From Simmondsia chinensis (taxonomy: Eukaryota; Streptophyta; Magnoliopsida; Caryophyllales; Simmondsiaceae): DNA of 64,000 nucleotides. The position numbers and the translations under genes are program-made. This document shows, piece after piece, positions 30,751-41,719 of this stretch. The notes beneath the pieces are model-generated. The model was not told the origin of the DNA and searched no databases. It was given only the letters and a program-made list of their open reading frames with translations. The DNA lies in the NCBI GenBank assembly GCA_018398585.1, contig JAGTTD010000005.1:8425355-8489354 (forward strand), read 5' to 3'. Within the stretch, counting starts at the first letter, position 1. Every line of letters begins with the position of its first letter.

Positions 30751-33290
30751 AAAAACACTGTCAGGTTGAAAGTGTTAGGCTTACAGTGTCAAATGGCTCA
30801 ATTTTGAGTCGTTGGGCACTTTTTTTTAAATTTTTTTCTATAAATACTAACCAAAATTTTTTTTATTTTACCACACAACAATCATCAATTCTCTCTTCCA
30901 TCCAATTCTCTCTTCTCTATAATCAATTCTTTGCTCTCAATCTCTCAACTTCGAAGTTTCAATTGTATTATACTCATAGAAGCTTATAGAAATTCAAATT
31001 TCTGTTTTCACTTCGGTAAAATTAATATCAAAATTTTATTTATTTGTCATTTTTATTTTCCTTACTCGCATTTTATAATAAAAATTAACAATATAACGGA
31101 ACATAATTTATCTTCTGGAGCTGGTCGATCTAGTTCTAGCTCTTATCGACCACCTAAAGCCCCTAGAATGGGTACCAATACTAGCCAATCTAGAGGAGTT
31201 GAGCTTACTACCCATGAACGTATTTTTTTAGAACTTGTTCCGTCACCTCCCTGCACAGACACCGGTGATTAGAATATGACAACATCTACGAGCAAAATTC
31301 TATTGTATCGGGGTGGTGAGGGATGTTCTGAACCCTAACCCAAGCCCACCAACGATGAAACTCAAACCCACACCACTAGGAGCAATAGTTGACGTAGTAC
31401 TAGCAATGTATGGAAACATTTTACACTAGATCGTGAAAATGCTAAAGTATATTGTACTCTATATGATCCTCCAAAAGCCTTCAAGCATCCACTTAATAGT
31501 GGAATTGTCACTTTAAAAAGACACTTACAAAAAAAGCCACCCCGAATTAAAAGCAGATAGAACCCAACAAACTCTCATACAGCAAGTGACCGGTGCGCTT
31601 ACAAACTTTAAGTTTAAACAGGAAATTAACAGGCACGAATTCATGAGATATGCCTTTCTGCTGAAAAGCCGTTTACCACATGTGTAGACCCTAGATTCGT
31701 CTGATACTGTAAAACCGCATTAAACCCTGCCGCTTTAAGGGCCCCTCAAAACACTTTGAAGCGGGACACATTTAGAGAATTGTAAATATGAAAAACGAAC
31801 TTGAAGAAATTTTAAAGACGAACACAAGCATGTTCTCGTTGACGTCTGACATGTGGAAGACAAAATCCGGCGTACCTTTCATGTGAATAACTACACCTTG
31901 GATTGATTCTTCCTACATTATGCAAAAAAAAATAATTCATTTTCGCCTATTTGAAGATCCCCACAGTGGTCATGTAATCAGGGGTGTCATTATGAACGCA
32001 TGCTGTGAGTGGGGGATAGACAACAAAATTTTTAGCACTTTTGATAATGCTACTAAAAATACTTCATCTGTTAAACAATTAATTAAGTATATGAGGCCCA
32101 TGTTGGATGGAAATTATTTTGATTTACGTTGCATTTGTCATAGATTGCATTTAATGGTAATGAATGGTATGCAGCTTATAGATTTTTCTCTTATGGCTTT
32201 AAGACAAGTAATTAAAGCAATTAAGACATCCGAAATTAGACAAAAAAATTAAAGAACTTTGTGACATACACGAAATTCCTTTTAATCAATTTAAATTAGA
32301 TACACATAATAGGTAGTCATCCATGGTTCTAATGTTAAAAAGATGCATACTATACAAAGACGTCTTAATTGAATTTGTACAGCAAAATCATGCAGATATA
32401 AGTTCTTTTAATTTAGAAAATATAGATTGGGATATAATTAATGAAATCTATAAATTTTTTGTTAGTTTTAAAGAGACTACCACATTTTTTTTGGATATTA
32501 TTACCCAACCATTATTGCTGCTTGGATGATGAATAATTCCTCCAACCCCATGTTGCAAGGCTTCATTACCCCCATGATAGAAAAATTTTAAAAATATTAT
32601 TCTAAATTACCAATGGCATATTGTATTGCCACCGTTTTTAATCCATGTTGTAAACTTATGGATTTTGAATTATTTGCCCAAATATTTTACGAAAAAATGA
32701 AACCAACTTTTGATGTAACATCTTTTGTTGTTAAAGTTGATAAAAATTTACATAATTTATTTTTCGTGTATTTTGAAAAATTATCATCTAATACAAACAT
32801 TTCTTCTACATCATCTTCTTTGTCCTCTTCTCGAGGAAAATCATATACGTGAGATATGTTTAACCAATTAGAGTCCAAACAAAGTCTCATGTCATATAAT
32901 GAGCTTTATTTGTCCCTGCGTTCGCCTATGCTCAACTTCTACCTGACAGAGGCTAATCCATATTTTAATATTTTGTAATGGTGGAATTCAAATAAAACCC
33001 AATATCCCATGTTTTCTACCATGGCACGTTGTACTAACATATCCGGTATCTACAGTAGCATTGGTGTCTACATTTAGTGCAGGTGGTAGATTGTTTGGAT
33101 CAAAGAGAGTGAAGCTAGCACCGGTCACCTTAGAAATGACGGTGCTCTAGAAGGACTGGATGGCTGTAGCGGATAAAAACCAAGACCGTCTAAAATTAAA
33201 ATCATCAAGCGATGAAAAAGACGACGCTAGCTCCAGTATAAGTACCGCACCAACCATAGCAAGTTTAGATTAATTTATTTATATCGTTAT
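30629..33290 (+). pseudogene. hAT transposase pseudogene, copy 1
   Basis: The 5' end AGATATGACCAACGGGCGAA matches a hAT terminal repeat (AGAGATGGCCAATGGGCGAA in copy 2). Coding remnants in order: N-terminal Ser-rich part (about 31110-31270), MWKTKSG-type region near 31850, central transposase domain 31920-32520 (FDNATKNTSSVKQLIKYMRP, DLRCICHRLHLMV), and a C-terminal dimerisation-domain remnant at about 33060-33270 (TLVSTFSAGGRL-like context, LFGSKRVKLAP). It is broken by many stops and lacks a visible 3' terminal repeat. A poly-C tract lies at 30722-30750. Confidence 0.8.
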
Positions 33291-33569
33291 AATTCTATTT
33301 TTTTTATAATATGTTTTCTTTTATAAAATATATTTATGATTTTATATAGCATTATTATATTGTTATAGTTATATTTTTTAACAAGTTATGATACATTTTA
33401 TTTTATAAAACATATTTGTAACTATGATTGCATTGTATTAAATATTACTTTATTTATTAATAAATTATAATTATTGTTTGATCAAAATTATTATATATAT
33501 TTTTTTTATAATTTTATAAGGTACTATTATTATTGTATTTTATGTTATTTATATATATATATATTAAAA

Positions 33570-33826
33570 AAAAAAGAGGTTTAATTTCTTGTGAAAAAAG
33601 GTGATCTTTTTAAAAGCTTTATGGACCAAGAGATTTAAGGGCTTCGTTTATATAATCTTAGCTAATTTGCAGGGACTGAAGAGTTTTGTGTTATTAGTCG
33701 CATTTTCATTTGTTCCTTGGTTGTGTTTGGAGGACATCTTGACCTGAACCCTTTGTATAGTTTTTCTCTCTTAATGATATTTCTTATTTCAATCCAAATA
33801 ATAATAATAATAATAATATTACTCTA
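33570..33826 (+). pseudogene. LINE 3' end with (AAT)n tail
   Basis: After the hAT element, sequence resumes with a degraded LINE C-terminus (ALWTKRF-like, FVYII) and a 3' UTR ending CTTATTTCAATCCAAATAATAATAAT. The trinucleotide tail at 33798-33826 marks the LINE 3' end. Copy 2 has the same at 51060-51300. Confidence 0.65.
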
Positions 33827-34725
33827 TTTTTCTATTGTCGCCAATGGGTGTAAACGAGCTGAGTCGAGCCGAGCACCCTATTGTTCGAACTCGAGCTCCA
33901 TAAGTATTAACGAGTTCAAGTTCGAGCCGAGCTCTAAACGAGCTTTTAAACTTGTGTTCAAACTCGGTTCAATAAGGAACTAGTGTGTTCGATACTCGGC
34001 TCGGCTCGGCTCATTATGGTAAACGAGCCGAGTAGAGCTTGTTAACGAGCCGAGTCGAGCTAATTGAACTTATTTTTCTAAACGAGCTTAATCGAGCTCA
34101 TTTTTGTTATCGAGCTTAATCGAGCTCAATAGCATTATCGATCTTAAATGATAGACAAAATTTGCATTATGAAACCGAGCTCATTATCGAGCCGAGTTCA
34201 TTATAGAGCTTGACTCAATATTACTGAAGCATTATCAACCTATAATATGATGCATAACCCAATAAATTCTATATTTAAGAAAAAATAACATAGATTACAT
34301 ATTTAACATATTAACATACATAATGTTCCCAAAAAAAAAAAAAAAAAAGCATATTAACATACATCATATTAAACATCAATTTACATTACGTGAAAATCAA
34401 TAAATTAATATATATTACATGAAAATCAATAACATATTTAACAAAACTATATATTACATTTCTTTTCAAATATTGGTGTTGGTACTATTATACCACTAGT
34501 TAACGAGTTTTCGCAATTTATGACTTCAGATAAACTATTAGAAGTCGCACAAAGCAAAAGAATCAAATACAGACCCCAAGATCTCAGATCCAACCCTGAA
34601 GAACCGATTTATACAAATAACAACTGATTACAACCACAAATGACTCAAATCTAGAATAAATAGCCCCTAGACTCAAGAATACAAGCATGAATTTCGGATT
34701 CTAAGCTAGAAACCAAAGAAATAAC

Positions 34726-35091
34726 TCAAAGATAGAAGCATACCTCTTCCAGAAGCTGAGTCTTGCGAAGAATCGGACACCTCAAGCTTGAATAGCACAC
34801 CACCAAACCTGAACAGAGCACCACCAGGCTCGAATCGAACACTTCTAGGCTCGAATCGCACGCCGCAAACGCGGAGTCACCTCGAATCAAGCTTACAAGG
34901 TTTGAACCTTCAATATTTTGGCTCAGAGGTTTGAATTTAAGGTGAGGATTGCGTAGAGGGCTTCTAGGGAGAAGAAGATCGGAAGAGAAGACAAGGCAAA
35001 GCTTTTTTTTGGAACATGACAAGGCAAAGCTGAAGCTTTTGGGAAGAAAGATAAAGGTAAAGGACAAAAGCAAATTTAAGGCAAAGGTCAA
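34726..35091 (-). CDS. Open frame of 121 codons inside the 4.3-kb element, possible captured gene piece
   Basis: It starts ATG at 35091 with a hydrophobic/aromatic N-terminus, then a Ser/Leu-rich region with repeated SSL-V-type units (CDSSLEVFDSSLVVLCSGLV). No domain recognised. The hydrophobic first 30 residues could pass for a signal peptide, but composition is biased and the frame may be accidental. Its position within an inverted-repeat element resembles gene-fragment capture. Low confidence that it is expressed. Confidence 0.25.
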   Translation of the reverse strand: MTFALNLLLSFTFIFLPKSFSFALSCSKKKLCLVFSSDLLLPRSPLRNPHLKFKPLSQNIEGSNLVSLIRGDSAFAACDSSLEVFDSSLVVLCSGLVVCYSSLRCPILRKTQLLEEVCFYL

Positions 35092-35559
35092 AATTTGTAT
35101 ATATAAATGATATATTGTATATTTAATATTAATTTTTTTATTAGTGTGTTTATTATTTATTATTATTTAATTATATTGGTATGCTCTAATTTAAGTATGT
35201 ATAATGTAACTATTTTTGGAAAATTTTTGATGAATTACAAATAAAAGTCACCAAAATATAGCATAGGATACCTATTCAATGTATTAATCTTATTTTGTGT
35301 TAGCATTTATGTGTAAAAATATATTAGATTGCGAAGGAAGATGCTTATATATCGTCGAAATCATGCATAAGTCAGCATCCTTTAACAAAAATTCTTAAAA
35401 TCCCCGCTAAAAGAGTACATGAATGATAAAATTTTTAAACCTTAAGGCACCCAAATAATAAAAGTTTTAAACTATAGGATTATATTGAAGGTACCTGAAT
35501 AGTAAAAGTTTTAAACTGTAAGGTATGTCATTGTATATATTAAAATATCAAGATATTAA

Positions 35560-36600
35560 ATTCACTATTTAAGTAAAAAATTAACAAACTCAATAATATT
35601 TATATATTATTTATTTATTTGGTATGTAATTTCCTGACTTTATTAAAATTTATATATTAATATTATGTAAAAATTAAAAGATAAGTAATTAATTTAGTTA
35701 TAAAATAAAATATAAAAAATTAACTTAAATAAAAAATAACCCAAAATAATTTACATATAGTAATAATTATAAAAAAAATAAAAAGTATAAATATTTACTT
35801 TAAATTAAATACTTAATCAAACTTCCCTCTCAAATTTATCCAAAAAATAATTTCCCTACCAAAATCCCCCAAACCAAATTTAAATTTTGGGAGGGAAATT
35901 GCTTTTAAGATGAGTTTAAAAGGGACTTTTGATTAATTATTTCATTTAAATTAAATATTTTTAGTTTTTTACAATTATAACTATCTGTAAATTATTTTGG
36001 GTCATTTTTTATTTAAATTATTTTTTATATTTTTTTTATGACAAAATTGATTACTTATCTTTTAATTTTTACATAATATTAATAGCAAAATAATAACTTG
36101 ATTATAATTATCGGCATAGCCGTAGTACAAACAAGCAATTCGACAAAGCGATCCCTGGGTCACCCCGTAAGCGAGTGTGGGTACAAAAGATAAGATCAAA
36201 ACAAATAGGGAAAGAACAAAAGGAACATGCATAAAAAATCCAAGATCGGGATTAAACCTGAAAAACCAAAAACAAGAAAAAAGACGGAAACCTAAACTAC
36301 AAGGACATCAAATGAAACTGAAGCAGAACCACCCACAAATCACCTGTCTGGAGACGAATGAAGACCTGGAAGAGGGTGGAGGACAGGAGGGGAATACCCC
36401 CCTCAATGCATGCAAATGTAACGGGCAGGGATGGTACCAGGAATAATAATTTTATTATAAAATAAAAGATGAGCAATTGGTTTGAAAAAAATAACAGATA
36501 AATTTTAATAAAGTCAAAAAAATGAAGATAAATAAAATAAATAATTTATAAATAAGATCAAATTTGTTATTTTTTACTTGAGTAGTGAATTTAATTAATT
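35560..36600. repeat. Large imperfect hairpin
   Basis: The left arm 35560-35846 and right arm 35923-36080 plus 36490-36600 are inverted copies (left TTAAAAGATAAGTAATTAAT; right GATTACTTATCTTTTAATTT). The loop at 35847-35922 contains AATTTAAATTTTGGGAGGGA. The right arm is split by the retroposon at 36089-36459. Confidence 0.75.
36089..36459 (-). mobile_element. 335-bp retroposon with 18-bp target duplication
   Basis: Flanks AATAATAACTTGATTATA (36089-36106) and AATAATAATTTTATTATA (36442-36459) match at 16 of 18 positions. On the minus strand the insert ends GGCTATGCCGATAATTATAA, the same 3' end as the 61-bp retroposon at 6910. The longer body has no recognised coding domain; a 3' fragment of a LINE is likeliest, a SINE possible. 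Confidence 0.7.
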
Positions 36601-36800
36601 TTAACCAATTTGGGTGACTAAATAAGATTTTTATTAGCAATTGAGTGACCATATTTGAGTTGGGTGACTAATTTGTTTATTTTAAATCACTTGAATGACT
36701 AAATGAAACTTTTTTTAAGAGTTTGGTGACTTAATCTTTCAAAATTTGAATTCGGTGACTAAAAGGTTCATATTTGGTCACTTTAGCGACCAACTTGGGA
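36560..36800. repeat. Arm related to the inverted-repeat element at 4175-5722
   Basis: Contains GGTGACTAA/GAGTGACCA phrases and TTTAGCGACCAACTTGGGAC, like the right arm at 5500-5722. The matching left arm is not evident nearby, though 35390-35580 resembles that element's centre (AAACCTTAAGGCACCC). Confidence 0.5.
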
Positions 36801-37535
36801 CTTTAACCTCTCGAAATTAGGTGGAATCTATGTCAGCTCATTACTTAAGTCATTTAAGTTAAGTTTTTTTTCGCATTTTCGGTCATTTTAAGTCGGGTTA
36901 TGTTAAGTTGAAGTGATCTTGGTTTTAAACCAATTCGATTGGATCAGTTCACCCCTAATTAGAGCGGGTTAAATCTTTACAGAGTGAGCTCTTGTTAGAT
37001 TTCGGATCAATCAAATTGGTATATTATGAATTTTGGGTCAAATTCATAGCTGGTTGAATCATTTGAATGATAAGTCATGTCATTGTCAAGTACTTGGCTA
37101 ATGCAGTATAAATTTCAAGAAATTTTACAATTGTAACAAAATTTCTTAAAAGTCTTCATGGAACAAGAAGAAATTTAAGGCATATTACATTGGGAAGGGC
37201 TATGAGATTCGATCCTAGGCCACTTCTAAGTAGGGAATAAGTTAATTACTACTACATTAACCAGTGGAACTTCAGTTAATGGTGTCGATGCAAGATTGTA
37301 ACTTTTCCCCGCAACTCGGAATTCGAATGTGTGCGTTTTTTGGTTATATTTGTATTTACAAATTATAATAAGCAACCAAACACATATTATCTATAAATAT
37401 ACTCATAATAAGTTACATATTTTAATTGTATTTTGATTTTTTTAAACATAATATTGTTTATAATAAACAAATGATAATAAAATACATCAATCAATGTATT
37501 GTTTATTTATAAGATGTAATAATAATAAGTATGCA

Positions 37536-37581
37536 TTTGTGTGTGTGTGTATATATATATACACGCGCGTGTTTGTGTGTT
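37536..37581. repeat. GT/TA microsatellite
   Basis: GTGTGTGTGTATATATATAT followed by ACACGCGCGTGTTTGTGTGT; alternating purine-pyrimidine, partly palindromic. Confidence 0.85.
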
Positions 37582-37603
37582 AATCAAATTTAATATTATA
37601 TAG

Positions 37604-37800
37604 ATACAAAAAACATAAAATATTATGTAATAATATTGTAATGAGGAAATTTGCATATTATAATCACTTAAATTTCTATTATTACATAATATTTTATGTT
37701 TTTTGTATCACCTTGTTAGCAGTTACAAAAAACATAAAATATTATGTAATAAGGAAAATTTAAGTGATTATAATATGCAAATATTATCATTACAATGTTA
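37604..37800. repeat. Multi-arm fold-back
   Basis: Unit A (ACAAAAAACATAAAATATTA) occurs at 37604, inverted at about 37680-37708 and direct again at about 37725. Unit B (GCATATTATAATCACTTAAA) at about 37652 is inverted at about 37760. The order A-B-A'-A-B' allows alternative hairpins. Confidence 0.75.
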
Positions 37801-38148
37801 TTATCAAAATATATGGTCTCTCCATGTGTGCAATTTGGTTAGATATAAAATTATTAATGTAAACTATAAACTATAGCTATTATTCGTGGGTTTTTAATGA
37901 ACACTAATCGAGTAGTTTAACGAGCCCTTTATCGAGTTTTTAACGAGTGCCTTATCGAGCTGTTTATGAACACTAATTAACGAGTCGAACATTTCCCCGT
38001 TCGGACTCGGCTCGATAAGCTTATTGAGCCTGCTCGAGCTCAGCTCGATAAGCTATCGAGCCTCTAAAACAAACTTGAACGAGCCCTAATCGATTTCGAA
38101 CGCGAGTAGTTCACCGAACGCTTGATTCGTTTACACCCCACCATATGC

Positions 38149-38949
38149 CCCCCGAGCAAATTTTCAGGCGGAAAGTTCCTTTTTTTTTTTTTTTAAACCA
38201 GAGAGGCAGAAGGTTAATGCCTCCGTTACGATAAGGATGCTTGCTTGATACGTTTTGAAAACTATACATACATTATTTATTTTAAAAAAAATAAAAATAA
38301 AAACCCAAGACAAGGTATTGTTAGAGTATAAAACCAATCACAAGTTTTCATCCACCAACGTAAGCTTTTGGAATGGTTGATCCATTAATATAATATCGGA
38401 GTTAAGTTGACCAAGAGGTCACAAGTTCGAATCTCAACATCCCCACTTTTAATGTTAATACTAATATAATTTAGACACAAAGGTACGAGCGAGGCTTGTG
38501 CAATAGCCACGCTTCAAGCTCAATAAGAATTTAAATGAGGGGACATGTATAAAACCATATCAAACCTTTGCCCATCAGCTTAAACTTTTAAAAGAATTTG
38601 TTATATCACAGGTATGTTTGACTAAAGCACCTTAGTAATTTTCCGATGGAAAATATTATAACATACTAATGAACTAAATCCTCATCCGGAGATTTTCATC
38701 TGTGCAAACCAGCACACTATACTAGACTAAAACGAAGAAAAGTGAGTCCAGACGCAAACTGATAACTAGACCACAGAGAAACCCACATACATCCGAAGTT
38801 GTCAAACTAGTTATGGCAGTATACAAAATAACACAACAGCATTGAAACACATTTCCAGCACTCCCTTATGCACCAAACATGAACAAGAACGACGAAAACG
38901 TAACTATCCGATTTTTGTTTATGTATAACCGTATCCATTCACTCATGAA
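38149..38949. other. Downstream sequence of the extra terminal exon, with TRIM
   Basis: Homologous to 51315-52115. Apart from the TRIM at 38329-38612, the 3' part (38640-38949) is probably the 3' UTR/downstream region of the small membrane-protein exon because it is as well conserved between copies as the exon. Confidence 0.5.
38329..38612 (+). mobile_element. TRIM-like mini LTR element, copy 1
   Basis: Short direct terminal repeats of about 70 bp (starting TTAGAGTATAAAACCAATC at 38331 and ATGTATAAAACCATATCAAA at 38547) flank about 150 bp. A degenerate primer site ATAATATCGGAGTTAAG follows the first repeat, and a GAGGGGACATG purine tract precedes the second. Small size and no coding fit a terminal-repeat retrotransposon in miniature. 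Confidence 0.55.
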
Positions 38950-39197
38950 CTAGAACAAGTACTTAGATTTGAACTTGAAAACATTGATGAAATTCAAAAG
39001 AGACAGCACTGCGTAGACCACCATCCAAGAACGGAGTATAGCCCTCTTGAGCTCGGGTCTGGTGGCGTATGGCCCGATGTTAGTGGGCTTGTCCATGTCT
39101 AAGTTTGGACTGTTGAACATCCATACTAGCACCACACATAATGACATCCATAGGTGCCAGGCAAGGGCGACAGCAGGCGTCTCAGTGGAAAATCCAT
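38950..39197 (-). pseudogene. Duplicated terminal exon of the small membrane-protein gene
   Basis: It matches exon 2 of the gene at 52116-59527 over the full 248 nt with 11 differences, no indels and no stops, and keeps the acceptor TCTGCAG at 39204-39198. Encoded changes include STETPAV for STEAAAV and FNSPNLD for FNGRNSD. No first exon was copied because the duplication ends in the intron. It lies downstream of the parent gene on the same strand, so the parent promoter could in principle splice to it. It is called a pseudogene here only because it is incomplete alone. Confidence 0.8.
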
Positions 39198-40397
39198 CTG
39201 CAGATTTATGTTAGTCCCAAAAAACCCCCATGTAATAATATGCATCACATGATTCAAAATAAAGATTTTTTTTTTTTAAGGATTTAAGGGTGTTTGACTT
39301 GGAAAAAAAAGTAGTTTTATACAGATGTAAAAGCGCCTTTTTTTTTTTTTTTGCATTTAAATGGAAATAGAAAAATAAAACTTTAAAATAAAAGTAGAAG
39401 GAAAAATTAAAAGATTTTAAGACAAAAAAAACTTTTATTTAAAGCAATTTTTATAAAAGTGTTTTTGAAAAAGTAGTTTTTTTCATAATTTGGCCAAAAG
39501 TAGACTTCTCATCCTAGGTCGTCAACCTTGGTTGTGTTATTATCATTGACAAATGTATATTATACTAGCCTAGCACAAACACAACCACGTTGAATTCTAT
39601 GAGATGTACAAGGTAAGCTTTTTCTCCGGATAGTACTTGGCTTCTTGCCATGTTAGAGGATCTATTACTTATCTTACGTATATGATATCTTTCAAATTCT
39701 TTTTTATTCACATACACATTTATTCGGTTGGAGGATGTGCTAAGTTCAACTTTGATCTACTCATTTTCTTTTCATTTTACATGCCTAATGCATGTTTTTT
39801 TTTATAAATCACGTGTGTATCGATCATTTTTCTCTTCTATTTTGAAAGAAAAGCGTGTCTCCGACATGTGAAGTAAAAGAACAGACCAATCGAGAATTGT
39901 CAACACATCATCCAACCCAATAAGAAACTATGTAACATATTCCCCATTGTAGATCTAGTTAATCCTGGTTAAAGACGTAATGCCCCCCGAAACTAGTTCT
40001 TGTCGGGCTAGTAAAGTCTAACACAACATAATAGAGTGACTAGACTACAACCAATAGCTGCTTAGGGGAGAAAAACAAAAAACATCATCAAGTTATTTAA
40101 AGAAACCTAATTCAAAACGATATGACTCGAATTCACCATCTTTTGAGCAGATTAAACTACTAATATGATGTATGATCGTGTTTTAAAAGATGACCATGTT
40201 TTCGTCACAATTGAATTATTGTCAAGATGCACAAAGAATTGCTAGTTACTTTAGGTGGCATTGCAAAAAAAGGTGCTTTAGTGGAAGCAATGCAATTTGT
40301 GTTGAGTTTTAGCACTCAAATATGATTCATTACTTAGTCGTAACATTGCAATTTTTTCATATGGTTTCAAAGGGGAAAAACAAAGGAAAGGAAATTT
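39198..40397 (-). other. Duplicated intron sequence
   Basis: Homologous to 52364-53669. AT-rich, no gene. The GGTGCTTTAG unit is single here (about 40254-40300) but triplicated in copy 2. Confidence 0.6.
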
Positions 40398-40983
40398 GTG
40401 TAAGACGAATAGCTGAAGAATTTATGAAGGAATTCGAGTGCTAGAAAACCACATGGATAGGTTGGAAACACTTATTTGCACTGGAAACTTCAAATGGGCA
40501 TAAACTTTTGATCGATAAAAGATTCCAGGGCAAATTGCCTGTCAAATCGAAGCTCTCAAACTAAACTATGCAACCTCAATGGCTTTTCTACTAACCCGCC
40601 TATTTTTCCTAAATTCGGCCTCTAAACATGTTTTTGGGCCACTTTTACTTTGTGTATAGAATAGTGACATTTTCGTAATTTTGCATTTTTAAAGTCTTGT
40701 TTAGTTTACTTGTTAATAATCTTTTGGCTGGTTGTTCCACTCATTTAATGAAACTTTCAATATAGGAACTCCAGTTATCTCCCTCGTGTAGGTGGATTCC
40801 AAATTGCTATTTCGATCTTGACATGTTCAAATCGTTTTCATGTTTCCGTTCCGCATCAATTGGTATTAGAGCTTGGATTCACCCGGTGATGGCAAATCAA
40901 TCCAGCAACGAAATGAAACTTACTGACGCTAGTCATGGGGAGGTTGCTTTATGCGCAACTATTGAAGATCAAAAGCACGAGTT
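40398..40983 (+). mobile_element. Gypsy 5' LTR, primer site and start of gag, cut by the duplication junction
   Basis: LTR about 40398-40860, matching 53670-54131; primer-like TTGGTATTAGAGC at 40860; ATG at 40891 begins a gag reading [20 protein letters not shown]. The frame stops making sense at about 40980, where sequence switches to the TR-GAG internal region. Confidence 0.85.
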
Positions 40984-41120
40984 GGCTTGGTGTCCATGAC
41001 CCTTGGGGGCAAGGGCAAAAAGTGATACGAGCCAAGGTGGGATTTGGCATACAAAAGGACGCCATCACGTTAGGCCCCACCCGCCTAGGCGGCAACCTTA
41101 CTCTCGATCCTCGGTGATAT
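40984..41120 (+). repeat. 3' internal end of the TR-GAG element, at the duplication junction
   Basis: It matches 42951-43123 (TGTCCATGACCCTTGGGGGC, GGGATTTGGCATACA), with a deletion near 41014 and another near the polypurine tract. It joins directly to the Gypsy gag on the left and to an LTR on the right. Confidence 0.85.
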
Positions 41121-41689
41121 TGATACACACTGGATGTCGCCTGGCCGTCAGGACCTCCATCCCAGTTACCGCCATCACCTCTGTTGCCATATGCCCCTTC
41201 CCAGTCAACCGCCAACACTCATACAACAACTCGATCACCAACCGCCAACCAGATCTCCATACCCGCCAGCCTCTTCTCCTCCATTACAGCCAGAGCATAC
41301 CTCGCCAGCCTTTCTGCCAAGCTTCTATATATGGCGTCAGCCCAGCACACATCTAGCTACCGCCAAGACCCTATCAGCACCTTCTCCCCATGCTCGCCCG
41401 TCAGCCATGCGCCGACAACGCCATCAGAAGCCACCTTCCAGAATTTTTCATGGCCCTAGATATTTTGTAGATATTTTATATATTTTGTCTATAAATAGGG
41501 AGGGATGGATTAGGATTGAGATCTGTGATGAATTATGTGTGTTCTTCTATCTCTTCCCCAATTTCTCTTCATGTCTTCTCCCCTTTCTTTTATGTAAATG
41601 CTCCATTATTGGAGCTCCTCTATCAAAATATATCTATATATCCTTGAGCTTCCTATTAATTTAAGCTAGATTATATTTAGTTTGTATCA
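41121..41689 (+). repeat. 5' LTR of the TR-GAG element
   Basis: TG...CA ends, with CTATAAATAGGGAGG at about 41490 as probable promoter. It differs from the 3' LTR by substitutions and indels (569 against 613 bp), so it is not a very recent insertion or the two LTRs have different histories. Confidence 0.85.
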
Positions 41690-41719
41690 GTTGGTATCAG
41701 AGCAGTTCATCCTTGACAC

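Larger units (their letters stand above)
33838..38148. mobile_element. 4.3-kb inverted-terminal-repeat insertion unique to copy 1
   Basis: Ends GGGTGTAAACGAGCTGAGTC and, at the right, CTTGATTCGTTTACACCCC: a terminal inverted repeat GGGTGTAAACGA with GAGCT-rich subterminal zones (33850-34220 and 37900-38140). Copy 2 has an uninterrupted site (ATTATCACCATATGTCCCC at about 51314). It contains a possible captured coding stretch (34726-35091), a large hairpin (35560-36600), a retroposon (36107-36441), a MULE-like arm (36560-36800) and a fold-back (37604-37800). No transposase, so it is non-autonomous. The GTGTAAACGAG termini are shared with the small MITE at 29236. Confidence 0.8.
22148..40983 (+). 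repeat. Large direct duplication, copy 1
   Basis: Collinear with 43737-54251. Matching blocks include 22148-22230/43737-43830, 22384-23480/44143-45148, 27756-29030/45148-46437, 29030-33835/46437-51312 and 38149-40980/51315-54250. Copy 1 is longer because of a 4.3-kb block at 23486-27757 and a 4.3-kb element at 33838-38148. Identity looks above 90% by eye in most blocks; the duplicated exon has 11 differences in 248 bp. Confidence 0.9.

Noticed and set aside
36177..36446. Lys-rich 89-codon plus-strand gene
   Set aside because: It lies wholly within the minus-strand retroposon bounded by target duplications; composition is A-rich and no domain is visible.
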